Source: Pseudomonas sp. G34
GTDB lineage: Bacteria > Pseudomonadota > Gammaproteobacteria > Pseudomonadales > Pseudomonadaceae
Reading direction: 5' to 3'
Length of the DNA: 64,000 nt
Assembly: GCF_031119625.1 (NCBI RefSeq)
Contig: NZ_JAVHZV010000029.1
Coordinates: 1-64,000, forward strand
Within the stretch, counting starts at the first letter, position 1; the number at the start of each line of letters is the position of its first letter. Under the pieces are notes generated by a model. The model was not told where the DNA came from. It did not search any database and saw only the letters and a program-made list of their open reading frames with translations. This document shows positions 16,634 through 25,038 of this stretch, piece by piece. The position numbers were made by a program, and so were the translations under genes.

Positions 16634-16649
16634 GAGTACAGTTGTACTC
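16634..16649. promoter_or_regulatory. inverted repeat upstream of fabA
   Basis: GAGTACA (16634-16640) and TGTACTC (16643-16649) are perfect 7-bp arms with a 2-bp spacer. They recall the TACA-N2-TGT core of FabR/DesT-type operators. No other gene is seen in the 285 bp between fabA and the kinase gene. Confidence 0.5.
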
Positions 16650-16791
16650 TGCAGGCGGCAATGGTGTCACAGATGCACCTTCGATGCCCACTTCAGCCAG
16701 CAAGCGTGCAGTATTTTCGCCTATCTGACTAGAGGTTGCGAGTGTTGCACGCCCGTCCGGCGCGAATCGCCTGCCTGCGCAGCCGTTGGCC

Positions 16792-18711
16792 TCAGCTCGA
16801 GGGGGCGTCGGCCGACAGCCAGCGATCGAGCACGTCCTGCAGTTCCATGCGTTTGAACGGTTTGGCCAGGTAATCGTTCATTCCGGCTTGTAGGCAGGCT
16901 TCGCGGTCGCCCTGCAGGGCATTTGCGGTCAGGGCGATGATGGGCAGGCCGCCCCGGGGGCCGAGATCGCGAATGCGCCGGGTGGCTTCGTAGCCATCCA
17001 TGACCGGTAGGCGGCAGTCCATGAGGACGGCGGCGAAATGCCGCTCCCTTACCGCAGCAACGGCCTGGGCGCCATCGCCGACCAGCTCCACCTGGTAACC
17101 CAGGCTGCGCAGCATGGCTTCGATCACCGTCTGGTTCACCGCGTTGTCTTCCACCAGCAACACCGAGCGCTCGGCGGCTGCAGGGGAGGGACTGACCGCC
17201 GTATGGGCGGGCAACTGCGGCTGCTGGGCGGAAAATGGCAGGGGGATTTCCAGGGTGAAGCAGGAGCCGCGGCCCACTTCGCTCTGCGCCTTGAGCGTAC
17301 CGCCCATGCGTTCGGCCAGGGTGCGGGCGATCGGCAGGCCCAGGCCGGTTCCGCCGTAGCGCCGGGAGATCGAGTTGTCGGCCTGCTGGAAGGCGTCGAA
17401 CATGGTGTCCAGGCGCTCGGCGCTGATGCCGATCCCGGTGTCGTGCACCTTGCAGGTGAACCACAGCACCTGGTTGTCCAGGGCTTGCCAGTGGGCCTCG
17501 ATGCGCACCTCGCCGCGCTCGGTGAACTTCAGCGCATTGCCGATCAGGTTGACCAGGATCTGCCGCAGGCGGGTCGGGTCGCCCTGGACCTGTGGCGCCG
17601 GCAGGCCGTCGTCCAGCTCCAGGCGCAGCCGCAGGCCGCGCTGCTGGGCGCTGTGCTGAAAGGCCTGCTGGGCGGCCTTGAGCAGGGCCGGCAGGTTGAA
17701 GCTGATCAGCTCCAGTTCCAATGCCCCGCGCTCGATGCGCGAGAAGTCGAGGATGTCATTGATCACCTTCAGCAGGTGCTCGGTGGACTCCATGGCGAGG
17801 GCGGCGTATTCGTGCTGCTCCTCGCTCATGTCGGTGGTCTCGAGCAATTGCAGCATGCCGAGCACACCGTTCATGGGCGTGCGCAGTTCATGGCTCATCA
17901 TGGCCAGAAAGTCGGACTTGGCGCGGTTGGCCAGGTCGGATTCCTCGCGCGCCTTGATCAGCAGGGTCATGGCCTGCTGCTGCTCCTGGGCGGCATTGTT
18001 CAGGCCATTGGCCAGGTTGTTGATGTGCCTGGCCAGCGTCGCCAGCTCGCCGCCGCCGACTTCGGGGAGGGTCGCCTGGTAGTTGCCGGCCTGGATGGCG
18101 CTGACGGCGTCGCTCATCGCGCTCAGCGGCCTGGACAGCCGGCTGGCCAGGCGCCGCGCCAGGAGGAAGGTCAGCAGCAGGGCGAACAGCACCAGGGCGG
18201 TGACCTTGAGGAGGATTTCCTGTTGTCGGGAGTTGAAGGCTTCACTGGACATGCCGACGACCACGCGGCCCAGGTAATCGGCACCGGGCGGCTCGGCAGC
18301 CGGTGGCGGCGTTTCGCCGAAGTCGCTGCCGAGATCGACCTGCTGCTGCTCGATGGGCGCCTGGAAGATGTCCAGATGGGCGTTGCCGGCATGGGGATGA
18401 TCGGGTTGCTCGAGGTAGGCCAGAATGTTCTCGTCACGGTCGCGCACCTCGATGAAGCGCACGTGGGGCGTTTTCAGCGTGGCCTGCAGCAGGGACTCCA
18501 GCACCCGGCGGTTGCCGGAGATGACCCCGTACTCGGTGGCAGGGGCCAACTGGCTGGCGATCAGTTGGCCGGTGTGGTTGATCTCCGCACGCAGATCCTG
18601 CAGGCGATTGAAGGTCAGAAAGCCGGTCAGCAGTAGCGTCAGCAGCAGGGCGGGGCCGACACTGATGAGCTGGGTACGGACGTGGATGTTCCAGCCTCGC
18701 CACAGTTTCAT
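16792..18711 (-). CDS. hybrid sensor histidine kinase, PA1611-like
   Basis: The protein has 639 residues. TM1 is at about 16-34, a periplasmic loop at 35-165, TM2 at about 167-186, HAMP at 187-240, and HisKA has the phosphorylated His274 in MMSHELRTPMNG. HATPase_c follows, with the N-box LRQILVNLIGNALKF and the G-boxes DTGIGIS and GTGLGLPIA. A receiver domain at about 520-635 has the phospho-Asp in VLMDCRLPVMDGYEA. There is no Hpt domain, so an external phosphotransfer protein is needed. Its position next to fabAB and gpsA matches P. aeruginosa PA1611, which feeds HptB and interacts with RetS in biofilm control. Its ATG overlaps the upstream binding-protein gene by 4 bp. Confidence 0.9.
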   Translation of the reverse strand: MKLWRGWNIHVRTQLISVGPALLLTLLLTGFLTFNRLQDLRAEINHTGQLIASQLAPATEYGVISGNRRVLESLLQATLKTPHVRFIEVRDRDENILAYLEQPDHPHAGNAHLDIFQAPIEQQQVDLGSDFGETPPPAAEPPGADYLGRVVVGMSSEAFNSRQQEILLKVTALVLFALLLTFLLARRLASRLSRPLSAMSDAVSAIQAGNYQATLPEVGGGELATLARHINNLANGLNNAAQEQQQAMTLLIKAREESDLANRAKSDFLAMMSHELRTPMNGVLGMLQLLETTDMSEEQHEYAALAMESTEHLLKVINDILDFSRIERGALELELISFNLPALLKAAQQAFQHSAQQRGLRLRLELDDGLPAPQVQGDPTRLRQILVNLIGNALKFTERGEVRIEAHWQALDNQVLWFTCKVHDTGIGISAERLDTMFDAFQQADNSISRRYGGTGLGLPIARTLAERMGGTLKAQSEVGRGSCFTLEIPLPFSAQQPQLPAHTAVSPSPAAAERSVLLVEDNAVNQTVIEAMLRSLGYQVELVGDGAQAVAAVRERHFAAVLMDCRLPVMDGYEATRRIRDLGPRGGLPIIALTANALQGDREACLQAGMNDYLAKPFKRMELQDVLDRWLSADAPSS

Positions 18712-19631
18712 GGCGTATCTCCTTGCGCTAGATGCCGGGCGAGCTCGGCGTCGCTGGGCAGGGTGATACCCAGCGCGCGCGCCACCTGCGGGTTGCCGAG
18801 CACCTTGAAGGTGTTCGAATAGGTACCGGCCGGCCACTGCGCCGGCGCCTGGTCGAGCAGTTGGTCGAGGGTGGCGAGCCAGTCGTCCTGGTCGCCGTAG
18901 GTACTGGCCAGGCTGCCCGCGCGCACGAAACCCGCGCTCGGGCCGATCAGCGCGTGCTGCTGGCCGTAACTGGTGAGCAGCAGCGTCTTGGCGGTCAGCG
19001 GGTTGTAGAGGTCGTCATCGGCAACGGCGAGCAGCACGTCACTGACGCCGAGCACGCGAATCACCGGCTGGTTGTCACGGGTGTCCGGCCAGTTCTGCGC
19101 CACGATCTCGAGGCCCAGCCCGCTGGCGGTCTGCCGCAATTCGTCGATCAGGAATTCGCTGTGTGGGTGATGCAGCACGCCCACCCGCGTGACGTTCGGC
19201 AAAAGATGCTTGAGCAGGCGCAATTGCCGGCGGGGGGCTGGATCCTGCCAGAGCATGCTGAAGTTCGCCGGCTGGCGCTCGCCAAGGGCCTCGCGGGCCT
19301 GGGTTTTACTGACCTGCAGCATCAGCGTCGGCGGCCCCGTCGGCGAGTCCAGGCGCCAGGCCAGCGCCGCGTGGCCGAAAAGTATCAGCCGCGTGGTCGC
19401 GGGAATCTGGTCGAGGGGCGGTATTTCGTTCAGCGCCACGATGCGCACGCGGTCGGCGGGCCGTGCCGCTGCCAGCGCGTTGCCGAATCGCTGCAGGGCG
19501 CTGGTGTCGCCCGCAGTGCTCAGCAGCAGCTCAGCCGCCTGTACCTGAGGCGTAAGCAGGCAGAGCAGGAGCAGGGTGCGGCGAATCCATGCGCGGCGGC
19601 GCGCGGTGCTGCGCGGGCGATTGCGAGTCAT
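18708..19631 (-). CDS. periplasmic ABC substrate-binding-like protein paired with the kinase
   Basis: The 307-residue protein has a basic N-terminus and a signal peptide (RRTLLLLCLLTPQVQA). The rest fits the COG2984 (TrpX/YtfQ-like) type-I periplasmic binding fold, with segments such as LKHLLPNVTRVGVLHHPHSEFLIDEL and TAKTLLLTSYGQQHALIG. No ABC permease or ATPase gene is nearby. The gene overlaps the hybrid kinase by 4 bp, so it more likely presents a ligand to the kinase's periplasmic loop than feeds a transporter. The ligand is unknown. Confidence 0.75.
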   Translation of the reverse strand: MTRNRPRSTARRRAWIRRTLLLLCLLTPQVQAAELLLSTAGDTSALQRFGNALAAARPADRVRIVALNEIPPLDQIPATTRLILFGHAALAWRLDSPTGPPTLMLQVSKTQAREALGERQPANFSMLWQDPAPRRQLRLLKHLLPNVTRVGVLHHPHSEFLIDELRQTASGLGLEIVAQNWPDTRDNQPVIRVLGVSDVLLAVADDDLYNPLTAKTLLLTSYGQQHALIGPSAGFVRAGSLASTYGDQDDWLATLDQLLDQAPAQWPAGTYSNTFKVLGNPQVARALGITLPSDAELARHLAQGDTP

Positions 19632-19897
19632 CTAGGATCCGATAGGCGGCATGGGGCTGGGCACGCGCAGGCGAGCGATGTCGCCAGCAATATGGATTGA
19701 TCAACGACAATGATAGACGTCACGCAACGGCCCTGTTCGCGCAGAGCGGGCATGTTAACCGAGCCGCGCCGCATTGCCAGCCAGGCAACGGCAAAATCGC
19801 GACTGCCTCGCGGCTACCAGGGCGCCACAAGGCTGGTCGTGGCAACGGCTAACCGTATAATGCCTGCCACTTGCACAGCATTCACAACGGATTGGTC
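19632..19897. promoter_or_regulatory. gpsA promoter region
   Basis: The 266-bp gap separates divergent genes. A perfect -10 hexamer TATAAT lies at 19856-19861, about 37 bp before the gpsA start; no convincing -35 box lies at the right distance. No gene is seen in the gap. Confidence 0.45.
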
Positions 19898-20920
19898 ATG
19901 ACTCAACAGCAACCTATCGCCGTACTGGGTGGTGGCAGCTTCGGCACCGCCATCGCGAACCTGCTGGCGCAGAATGGGCATCGCGTTCTGCACTGGATGC
20001 GCGATCCCGTGCAGGCTGAAGCCATTCGCACCCACCGCGAAAACCCGCGCTACCTCAAGGGCGTCAAGGTGCTCGACGGTGTGGAGCCAACCACCGACCT
20101 GCCCGCGGCACTCAAGGCCTGCGAGCTGGCGTTCGTGGCGCTGCCGTCCAGCGCGCTGCGGCAAGTGCTGCAGCCGGTGGCCGGGCTGTTGGCCGGCAAG
20201 CAGCTGGTCAGCACCACCAAGGGCATCGAGGCACAGACCTTCAAGCTGATGAGCGAGATCATCGAGGAGGTCGCTCCCCAGGCGCGCATCGGCGTGCTCT
20301 CCGGGCCGAACCTGGCCAAGGAGATCGCCGCGCATACGCTGACCGCCACCGTGGTGGCCAGCGAGGACGAGGCGCTGTGCCGTACCGTGCAGGAGGTGCT
20401 GCACGGGCGCACCTTCAGGGTCTACGCCAGTGCCGATCGCTTTGGCGTCGAGCTGGGCGGGGCGCTGAAGAATGTCTACGCGATCATTGCCGGCATGGCC
20501 GCAGCGCTGGGCATGGGCGAGAACACCAAGAGCATGTTGATCACCCGGGCCCTGGCGGAAATGACCCGCTTCGCCGTGCACCTGGGTGCCAACCCCATGA
20601 CCTTCCTGGGCCTCGCCGGGGTGGGCGATCTGATCGTCACCTGTTCGTCGCCGAAAAGTCGCAACTATCAGGTCGGCTTCGCCCTGGGTGAGGGCCTGAG
20701 CCTGCAGGAGGCCGTCGAGCGCCTCGGCGAAGTGGCCGAAGGCGTCAACACCATCAAGGTGCTCAAGGCCAAGGCCGAGGAGCTGCAGGTGTACATGCCT
20801 CTGGTGGCGGGGCTTCATGCCATCCTGTTCGAAGGGCGGACCCTCGATCAGGTGATCGAGGCGTTGATGCGCGCCGAGCCCAAGACCGATGTCGACTTCA
20901 TTCCAGCCACGGGTTTCTGA
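19898..20920 (+). CDS. gpsA: glycerol-3-phosphate dehydrogenase [NAD(P)+]
   Basis: The 340-residue enzyme reduces dihydroxyacetone phosphate to sn-glycerol-3-phosphate, the backbone for phospholipids. The Rossmann motif is VLGGGSFGTAIAN at residues 8-20. The C-terminal catalytic domain has ELGGALKNVYAIIAG with the catalytic Lys, followed by GLAGVGDLIVTC and SRNYQVG. The ATG at 19898 gives the normal N-terminus. It heads a run of same-strand genes (DUF4389, sixA, thioesterase) that matches the gene order in other pseudomonads. Confidence 0.97.
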   Translation: MTQQQPIAVLGGGSFGTAIANLLAQNGHRVLHWMRDPVQAEAIRTHRENPRYLKGVKVLDGVEPTTDLPAALKACELAFVALPSSALRQVLQPVAGLLAGKQLVSTTKGIEAQTFKLMSEIIEEVAPQARIGVLSGPNLAKEIAAHTLTATVVASEDEALCRTVQEVLHGRTFRVYASADRFGVELGGALKNVYAIIAGMAAALGMGENTKSMLITRALAEMTRFAVHLGANPMTFLGLAGVGDLIVTCSSPKSRNYQVGFALGEGLSLQEAVERLGEVAEGVNTIKVLKAKAEELQVYMPLVAGLHAILFEGRTLDQVIEALMRAEPKTDVDFIPATGF

Positions 20921-20931
20921 GGACAAACGTT

Positions 20932-21255
20932 ATGAGTGATCACACCAAGGGCGAGCCCATCGGCCTGCGCATCGTCTGGATGCTGCTATTCCTGTTCGTC
21001 TGGCAACTGGCCGAACTGCTGCTGGCCGGCGTCGTGCTGCTGCAACTCATCTATCGCCTCGTGTATGGCGCGCCGAATGCCGGCCTGCTGAGCTTTGGCG
21101 ACAGCCTCAGCCAGTACCTGGCACAGATCGGCCGCTTTGGCACCTTCAATAGCGAAGCCAAGCCCTGGCCGTTCGCCGACTGGCCGGCTCCCCGCCCGCC
21201 GCAGGGCGAGGCGCTGCACAGCGTGCCGCCAGGCGACGATGAACCGAAGCCATGA
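20932..21255 (+). CDS. DUF4389 membrane protein
   Basis: This 107-residue protein has one long hydrophobic segment, about 13-45 (RIVWMLLFLFVWQLAELLLAGVVLLQLIYRL). A conserved soluble stretch with YLAQIGRFGTFNSEAKPWPFADW follows, and the tail is Pro-rich and acidic. DUF4389 proteins have no known role. It lies 11 bp after gpsA and 10 bp before sixA, so it is co-transcribed with both. Confidence 0.85.
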   Translation: MSDHTKGEPIGLRIVWMLLFLFVWQLAELLLAGVVLLQLIYRLVYGAPNAGLLSFGDSLSQYLAQIGRFGTFNSEAKPWPFADWPAPRPPQGEALHSVPPGDDEPKP

Positions 21256-21265
21256 GCAATCGCCT

Positions 21266-21730
21266 ATGAAGCTCTGGTTGCTGCGCCACGGGCAAGCTCA
21301 GGCCCAGGCGCGTTCCGATGCACAGCGTGAGTTGACGCCCTACGGTCGCGAGGAGGTGCTGCAGTCGCTCGAGCATCTGCGCGGTTGCGCCCTCGACACG
21401 ATCTTCGTCAGCCCCTACATACGCGCGCAGCAGACAGCTGCATTGGTCGTTGCCGGGCTCGCCTTGCAATGCCCGCTACAGACCGTTGCCTGGCTGACGC
21501 CGGACAGCGATCCCCGTGACAGCCTGGCAAAGTTGCAGCGCCTGGCGGGTGATAACGTGCTGCTGGTTTCCCACCAGCCCTTTATCGGCGCGCTGGGCGG
21601 TTTGCTGGTGCATGGCCATCGGCAGCAACCACTTGCCATGCATACCGCCAGCCTGGCGCTGCTGGAAGGCGAAGACCTGCTGGCCGGGCTGATGAATTTG
21701 CAGCTGTTGGCGCACCCTGAGCAGCACTGA
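21266..21730 (+). CDS. sixA: phosphohistidine phosphatase SixA
   Basis: The 154-residue protein is a histidine-phosphatase-superfamily member of SixA size. The N-terminal RHG motif (WLLRHGQAQ, His about residue 8) and the second catalytic His in LLVSHQPFIG are present. SixA dephosphorylates phosphohistidine on proteins such as the phosphotransferase component NPr. The start at 21266 gives the standard MKLWLLRHG N-terminus; upstream in-frame sequence overlaps the DUF4389 gene. Targets in this organism are not evident. Confidence 0.92.
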   Translation: MKLWLLRHGQAQAQARSDAQRELTPYGREEVLQSLEHLRGCALDTIFVSPYIRAQQTAALVVAGLALQCPLQTVAWLTPDSDPRDSLAKLQRLAGDNVLLVSHQPFIGALGGLLVHGHRQQPLAMHTASLALLEGEDLLAGLMNLQLLAHPEQH

Positions 21731-21810
21731 TCGGGCTGCAGGGCGCCGCCATGGCTGGCACGCTCAGCCGAGCTTGCGCCTGCCAACCCCCATAACAACA
21801 AGGATTGACC

Positions 21811-22254
21811 ATGAGCCTCTGGCGCCAGACCCCCAACCTCGATGACCTCAACGCCGCGCAGCGCAACACCATTGGCGAGTTGCTGGATATCCGTTTTGAA
21901 GCATTCGATGAGCAGTCCATCACGGCCAGCATGGCCGTCGACGCACGTACGCACCAGCCCTACGGCCTGCTGCACGGCGGTGCCTCGGTGGTGCTGGCGG
22001 AAAGCCTGGGTTCTACCGCCAGCTACCTGTGCATCGACACGCAGAAATTCTACTGCGTGGGGCTCGAGGTCAATGCCAACCACCTGCGGGGCCTGCGTTC
22101 CGGGCGCGTTACCGCGGTCGCCCGGGCTGTGCACCTGGGCCGCACCACCCATGTATGGGACATTCGCCTCAGCGGGGATGACGGCAAGACCAGCTGCATT
22201 TCGCGCCTGACCATGGCCATCGTGCCGCTCGGCAGCCAATCGTCGCAGCCGTAG
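21811..22254 (+). CDS. hotdog-fold acyl-CoA thioesterase (PaaI/YdiI type)
   Basis: The 147-residue single hotdog domain belongs to the EntH/YdiI/PA1618 group. The catalytic glutamate lies in LLHGGASVVLAESLGS (about residues 49-64). The RGLRSGRVTAVARAVHLGRTTHVW stretch is the conserved CoA-contacting strand. These enzymes hydrolyse aromatic or short acyl-CoAs. The ATG at 21811 is chosen over the TTG two codons earlier because an AAGGA motif lies about 6 bp upstream. It sits in the same neighbourhood as PA1618 of P. aeruginosa. Confidence 0.88.
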   Translation: MSLWRQTPNLDDLNAAQRNTIGELLDIRFEAFDEQSITASMAVDARTHQPYGLLHGGASVVLAESLGSTASYLCIDTQKFYCVGLEVNANHLRGLRSGRVTAVARAVHLGRTTHVWDIRLSGDDGKTSCISRLTMAIVPLGSQSSQP

Positions 22255-22382
22255 TCGATGCTTTCACTCCCGTGGCGCTCGGTACTTGGCCGGAGCGTCG
22301 TCCTTCCTGACCGTTACGGGCGTTGCCGCCCGCAGCGGGCAGGCTGACAATCCCAGCATTGCCGGCCATCAGCGCGACTGCC

Positions 22383-23186
22383 ATGTCCCAGCTCATTTTT
22401 TTCGCCCATGCCAACGGATTTCCCTCGGCCACCTACCGCAAGCTGTTCGCGGCGCTGGCGCCGGAGTATCAGGTGCAGCACCTGGCGCAGCATGCCCACG
22501 ACCCTCGCTTTCCGGTGAACGACAGCTGGAGCAACCTGGTCGACGAGCTGCTCCACCACCTCGAACAATGCGCCGAACCGGTGTGGGGAGTAGGGCACTC
22601 CCTGGGCGGGGTGCTGCATTACCATGCGGCGCTCCGCCGGCCGGACCTGTACCGCGGGCTGGTAATGCTCGACTCGCCGGTGCTCAGTCGCGCCGATCAA
22701 CTGGTGATTCAGGCGGCCAAGCGCTTTGGCCTGATCGACCGCCTCACCCCAGCCAGGCGCACGCTGGGGCGGCGCGAGGCCTTTGCCGACGTGCCGGAGG
22801 CGCGTCGTTATTTCGCCGAGCGCGCGCTGTTCAGCCGTTTCGACCCCGAGTGCCTGGATGCCTACGTCGAACATGGCCTGCACCCTCACGAAGACGGCCT
22901 GCGCCTGCGTTTCGAAGCGGCGACCGAAATCAGCATCTACCGCAGCGTTCCCCATACCAGCCCGGGGCGGCCGCAAGAGCTGCAGGTGCCGCTGGCACTG
23001 GTAAAAGGCGCCGAGAGCCGTGTGGTACTGGCTCACCATGGGCGGATGGCGCGCCGCGCGCCGCGTGGCGAATTCCTGGTAATGCCCGGCGGCCACATGT
23101 TTCCCCTCGAACACCCGGATGCCACCGCGCAGCTGATTCGCCGTTTGTTCACCCGCTGGCAGCAACCTCGCGAGAGCATGCAGTGA
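22383..23186 (+). CDS. alpha/beta hydrolase
   Basis: The 267-residue alpha/beta-hydrolase starts MSQLIFFAHANGFPS, with the oxyanion motif HANG. The nucleophile Ser is in GVGHSLGGVLH (about residue 80), a catalytic Asp region follows, and the His lies in MPGGHMFPLEHP. The specific substrate is unknown. The ATG at 22383 gives the normal first strand; 20 upstream codons are open but not family-like. Its stop overlaps the GTG start of the next hydrolase gene by 4 bp. Confidence 0.87.
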   Translation: MSQLIFFAHANGFPSATYRKLFAALAPEYQVQHLAQHAHDPRFPVNDSWSNLVDELLHHLEQCAEPVWGVGHSLGGVLHYHAALRRPDLYRGLVMLDSPVLSRADQLVIQAAKRFGLIDRLTPARRTLGRREAFADVPEARRYFAERALFSRFDPECLDAYVEHGLHPHEDGLRLRFEAATEISIYRSVPHTSPGRPQELQVPLALVKGAESRVVLAHHGRMARRAPRGEFLVMPGGHMFPLEHPDATAQLIRRLFTRWQQPRESMQ

Positions 23187-24046
23187 CCGTTACCCCTCAA
23201 GAGCTACGTTTACGCCTGGCGCATATCGAGCTGGCCGCTCAGGTGCATGGCCCGGCCGATGGCAGGCCGGTGATCGCCTTGCATGGCTGGCTCGACAATG
23301 CAGCGACCTTCGCGCGCCTGGCGCCTAAGCTTGAGGGGCTACGCATCGTCGCCCTGGATCTTGCCGGCCATGGCCATTCAGAGCATCGCCCAGCTGGCGG
23401 CGGTTACGCCCTGTGGGACTACGTGCACGATGTGCTGCTGGTTGCCGAACAGCTTGGTTGGCCGCGCTTCAGTCTGCTCGGGCACTCCATGGGCGCCATC
23501 GTTTCGGTGATGCTGGCAGCCACCTTCCCAGAGCGCGTGCAGCGCCTGGCGTTGATCGATGGGCTGGTGCCACCGACCGTCGAGGCCGATGCTGCGGTCG
23601 CCACGCTGGCCGAGGCGCTGCGTGGGCGTCTGACGCTGAGTGCCAAGCGCAAACCGCTGTATCCCAGTCTCGAGCGGGCCGCCCAGGTGCGCCAGCGCGG
23701 CGTCGGCCATGTCAGTTACCAGGCTGCCCGGTTGCTGGCGCAACGTGGACTGATGCAGGTGGAGGGCGGCCTGACCTGGCGCACCGATAGCCGCCTGACC
23801 TTGGCCACGCCCTTGCGCCTGACCGGCGCCCAGGTGCAGGCGTTCGTCACTGCGCTGAACTGTCCGACCCGCCTGGTGCTGGCCGAGCAAGGCCTCCTGG
23901 CGCAGCGTGATGGTTTGCACGAGTTGCTGGCGCAGACGCCGATCGCGGTCGAACGCCTGCCTGGCGGTCATCACCTGCATCTGGATGACGAGCGGGGCGC
24001 GCAACTGGTAGCAGACTGTTTCAATCCATTTTTGAGTGCGCCTTGA
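23183..24046 (+). CDS. alpha/beta hydrolase with GTG start
   Basis: The 287-residue alpha/beta-hydrolase has the oxyanion motif ALHGWLDNAATF, the nucleophile Ser in LLGHSMGAIVS (about residue 100), and the His in PGGHHLHLDDE. The GTG at 23183 overlaps the preceding stop codon (GTGA), so translation is coupled. No ATG in frame gives the expected N-terminal strand. The open frame runs another 300 codons upstream across the previous hydrolase gene in a different frame; that extension is not coding. The two hydrolases share a fold but not close sequence. Confidence 0.85.
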   Translation: MTVTPQELRLRLAHIELAAQVHGPADGRPVIALHGWLDNAATFARLAPKLEGLRIVALDLAGHGHSEHRPAGGGYALWDYVHDVLLVAEQLGWPRFSLLGHSMGAIVSVMLAATFPERVQRLALIDGLVPPTVEADAAVATLAEALRGRLTLSAKRKPLYPSLERAAQVRQRGVGHVSYQAARLLAQRGLMQVEGGLTWRTDSRLTLATPLRLTGAQVQAFVTALNCPTRLVLAEQGLLAQRDGLHELLAQTPIAVERLPGGHHLHLDDERGAQLVADCFNPFLSAP

Positions 24047-24096
24047 CGGCCCGTTGCAACTGGGGAAAGGTGTCGGGCACTGCCATGGAGATCTGC

Positions 24097-24198
24097 ATGA
24101 CCGACCTGTATACCGTCGCGCCGGATGCGCTGCCCGTTGAATTCGCCTGCCCGCTGATGCCTCTCGCTGCTGGGATAAGTGGGGCTGCATGCGTCTGA
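24097..24198 (+). CDS. possible small ORF coupled to the DUF4892 gene
   Basis: A 33-codon frame (start MTDLYTVAPDALPVEFACP) ends 10 bp inside the following DUF4892 gene. It fills the 142-bp gap and could couple translation. No homologue is recognised, and it may not be expressed. Confidence 0.2.
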   Translation: MTDLYTVAPDALPVEFACPLMPLAAGISGAACV

Positions 24199-24989
24199 GG
24201 TATCTGTTTGCGCTGCTGGTGTTCAGCCCGCTGGCCAGTGCCGACGTGGCGGGTAGTCGTGATCTCGATGTGTTGCCGCGGTTCCCCGGAGCCGAGATCG
24301 TCCGTTTCAACGAGCAGGCCGAGCAGGAGCGTGTCTACCCGCAAGGCACCGTCCGCCGTATCAGCGGACGCCTGCGTTACGAGCGTGAAGTGCTGGTTCA
24401 GGGGGCGCTGACCGCCGTTACCTACGAGCTGCCGCGCACCCACAGTGCCAACGAAGTGTTTGCCGAGGCGCGCCAAGCGCTGCAGGACCAGGATGCACAA
24501 CTGCTCTACTGGTGCCAGGGCCGTGAGTGCGGCTCCAGCAGCCTGTGGGCCAATTCGGTATTCGGATATTCGACCCTGTATGGCTCCGACGACCAGCAGG
24601 CCTACGCCTTGTTGCGCCTGGCCGAGCCACGCCAGGACAGCCTCGTGGCGCTGTACAGCATTACCCGTGGCAATCGCCGCGCCTACCTGCATGCCGAATT
24701 GCTGAAGGCCGACGAGGCCCTGGCGAAAGTGCTGCCAACCCCGGCCACCCTGGCGCGGCAGCTCAAGAGCACCGGCGAGCTGCGCCTCCCCGAGCAGGAT
24801 GAACCACGCCCGCAATGGACCGAGCTACTGGCACGCAGTCTCAACCTGGACAGCACCCTGCGCGTCAGCTTGTCTGGCGCCAACGCCGAAGCCTGGCGTG
24901 AGGCGCTGATCGAGGAGCGGGTCAGGGCCGCGCGCCTGGAAATCGGCGAGAGCAGTGGCGACGGTTTGCGGATCGACGTGATACGTTGA
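24189..24989 (+). CDS. DUF4892 secreted protein
   Basis: The 266-residue protein has a signal peptide (MRLRYLFALLVFSPLASA). The DUF4892 region follows, with DVLPRFPGAEIVRF, then YELPRTHSANEVFAEARQAL and YWCQGRECGSSSLWANSVF. The Cys pair in WCQGREC is conserved in the family and could form a disulfide. The C-terminal 70 residues look like an OmpA-family-like or secretin-like add-on, but this is uncertain. Function is unknown. It follows the alpha/beta hydrolases on the same strand. Confidence 0.8.
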   Translation: MRLRYLFALLVFSPLASADVAGSRDLDVLPRFPGAEIVRFNEQAEQERVYPQGTVRRISGRLRYEREVLVQGALTAVTYELPRTHSANEVFAEARQALQDQDAQLLYWCQGRECGSSSLWANSVFGYSTLYGSDDQQAYALLRLAEPRQDSLVALYSITRGNRRAYLHAELLKADEALAKVLPTPATLARQLKSTGELRLPEQDEPRPQWTELLARSLNLDSTLRVSLSGANAEAWREALIEERVRAARLEIGESSGDGLRIDVIR

Positions 24990-25038
24990 GCGCGCCCGTG
25001 CCACGGGCCTGAGTCTGGTTTGCTGGAAGTCCTGAAAA

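Noticed and set aside
22286..23182. 300-codon extension of the second alpha/beta hydrolase
   Set aside because: It overlaps the first hydrolase gene in another frame, has Pro/Arg-rich composition, and the GTG at 23183 gives the normal fold start.
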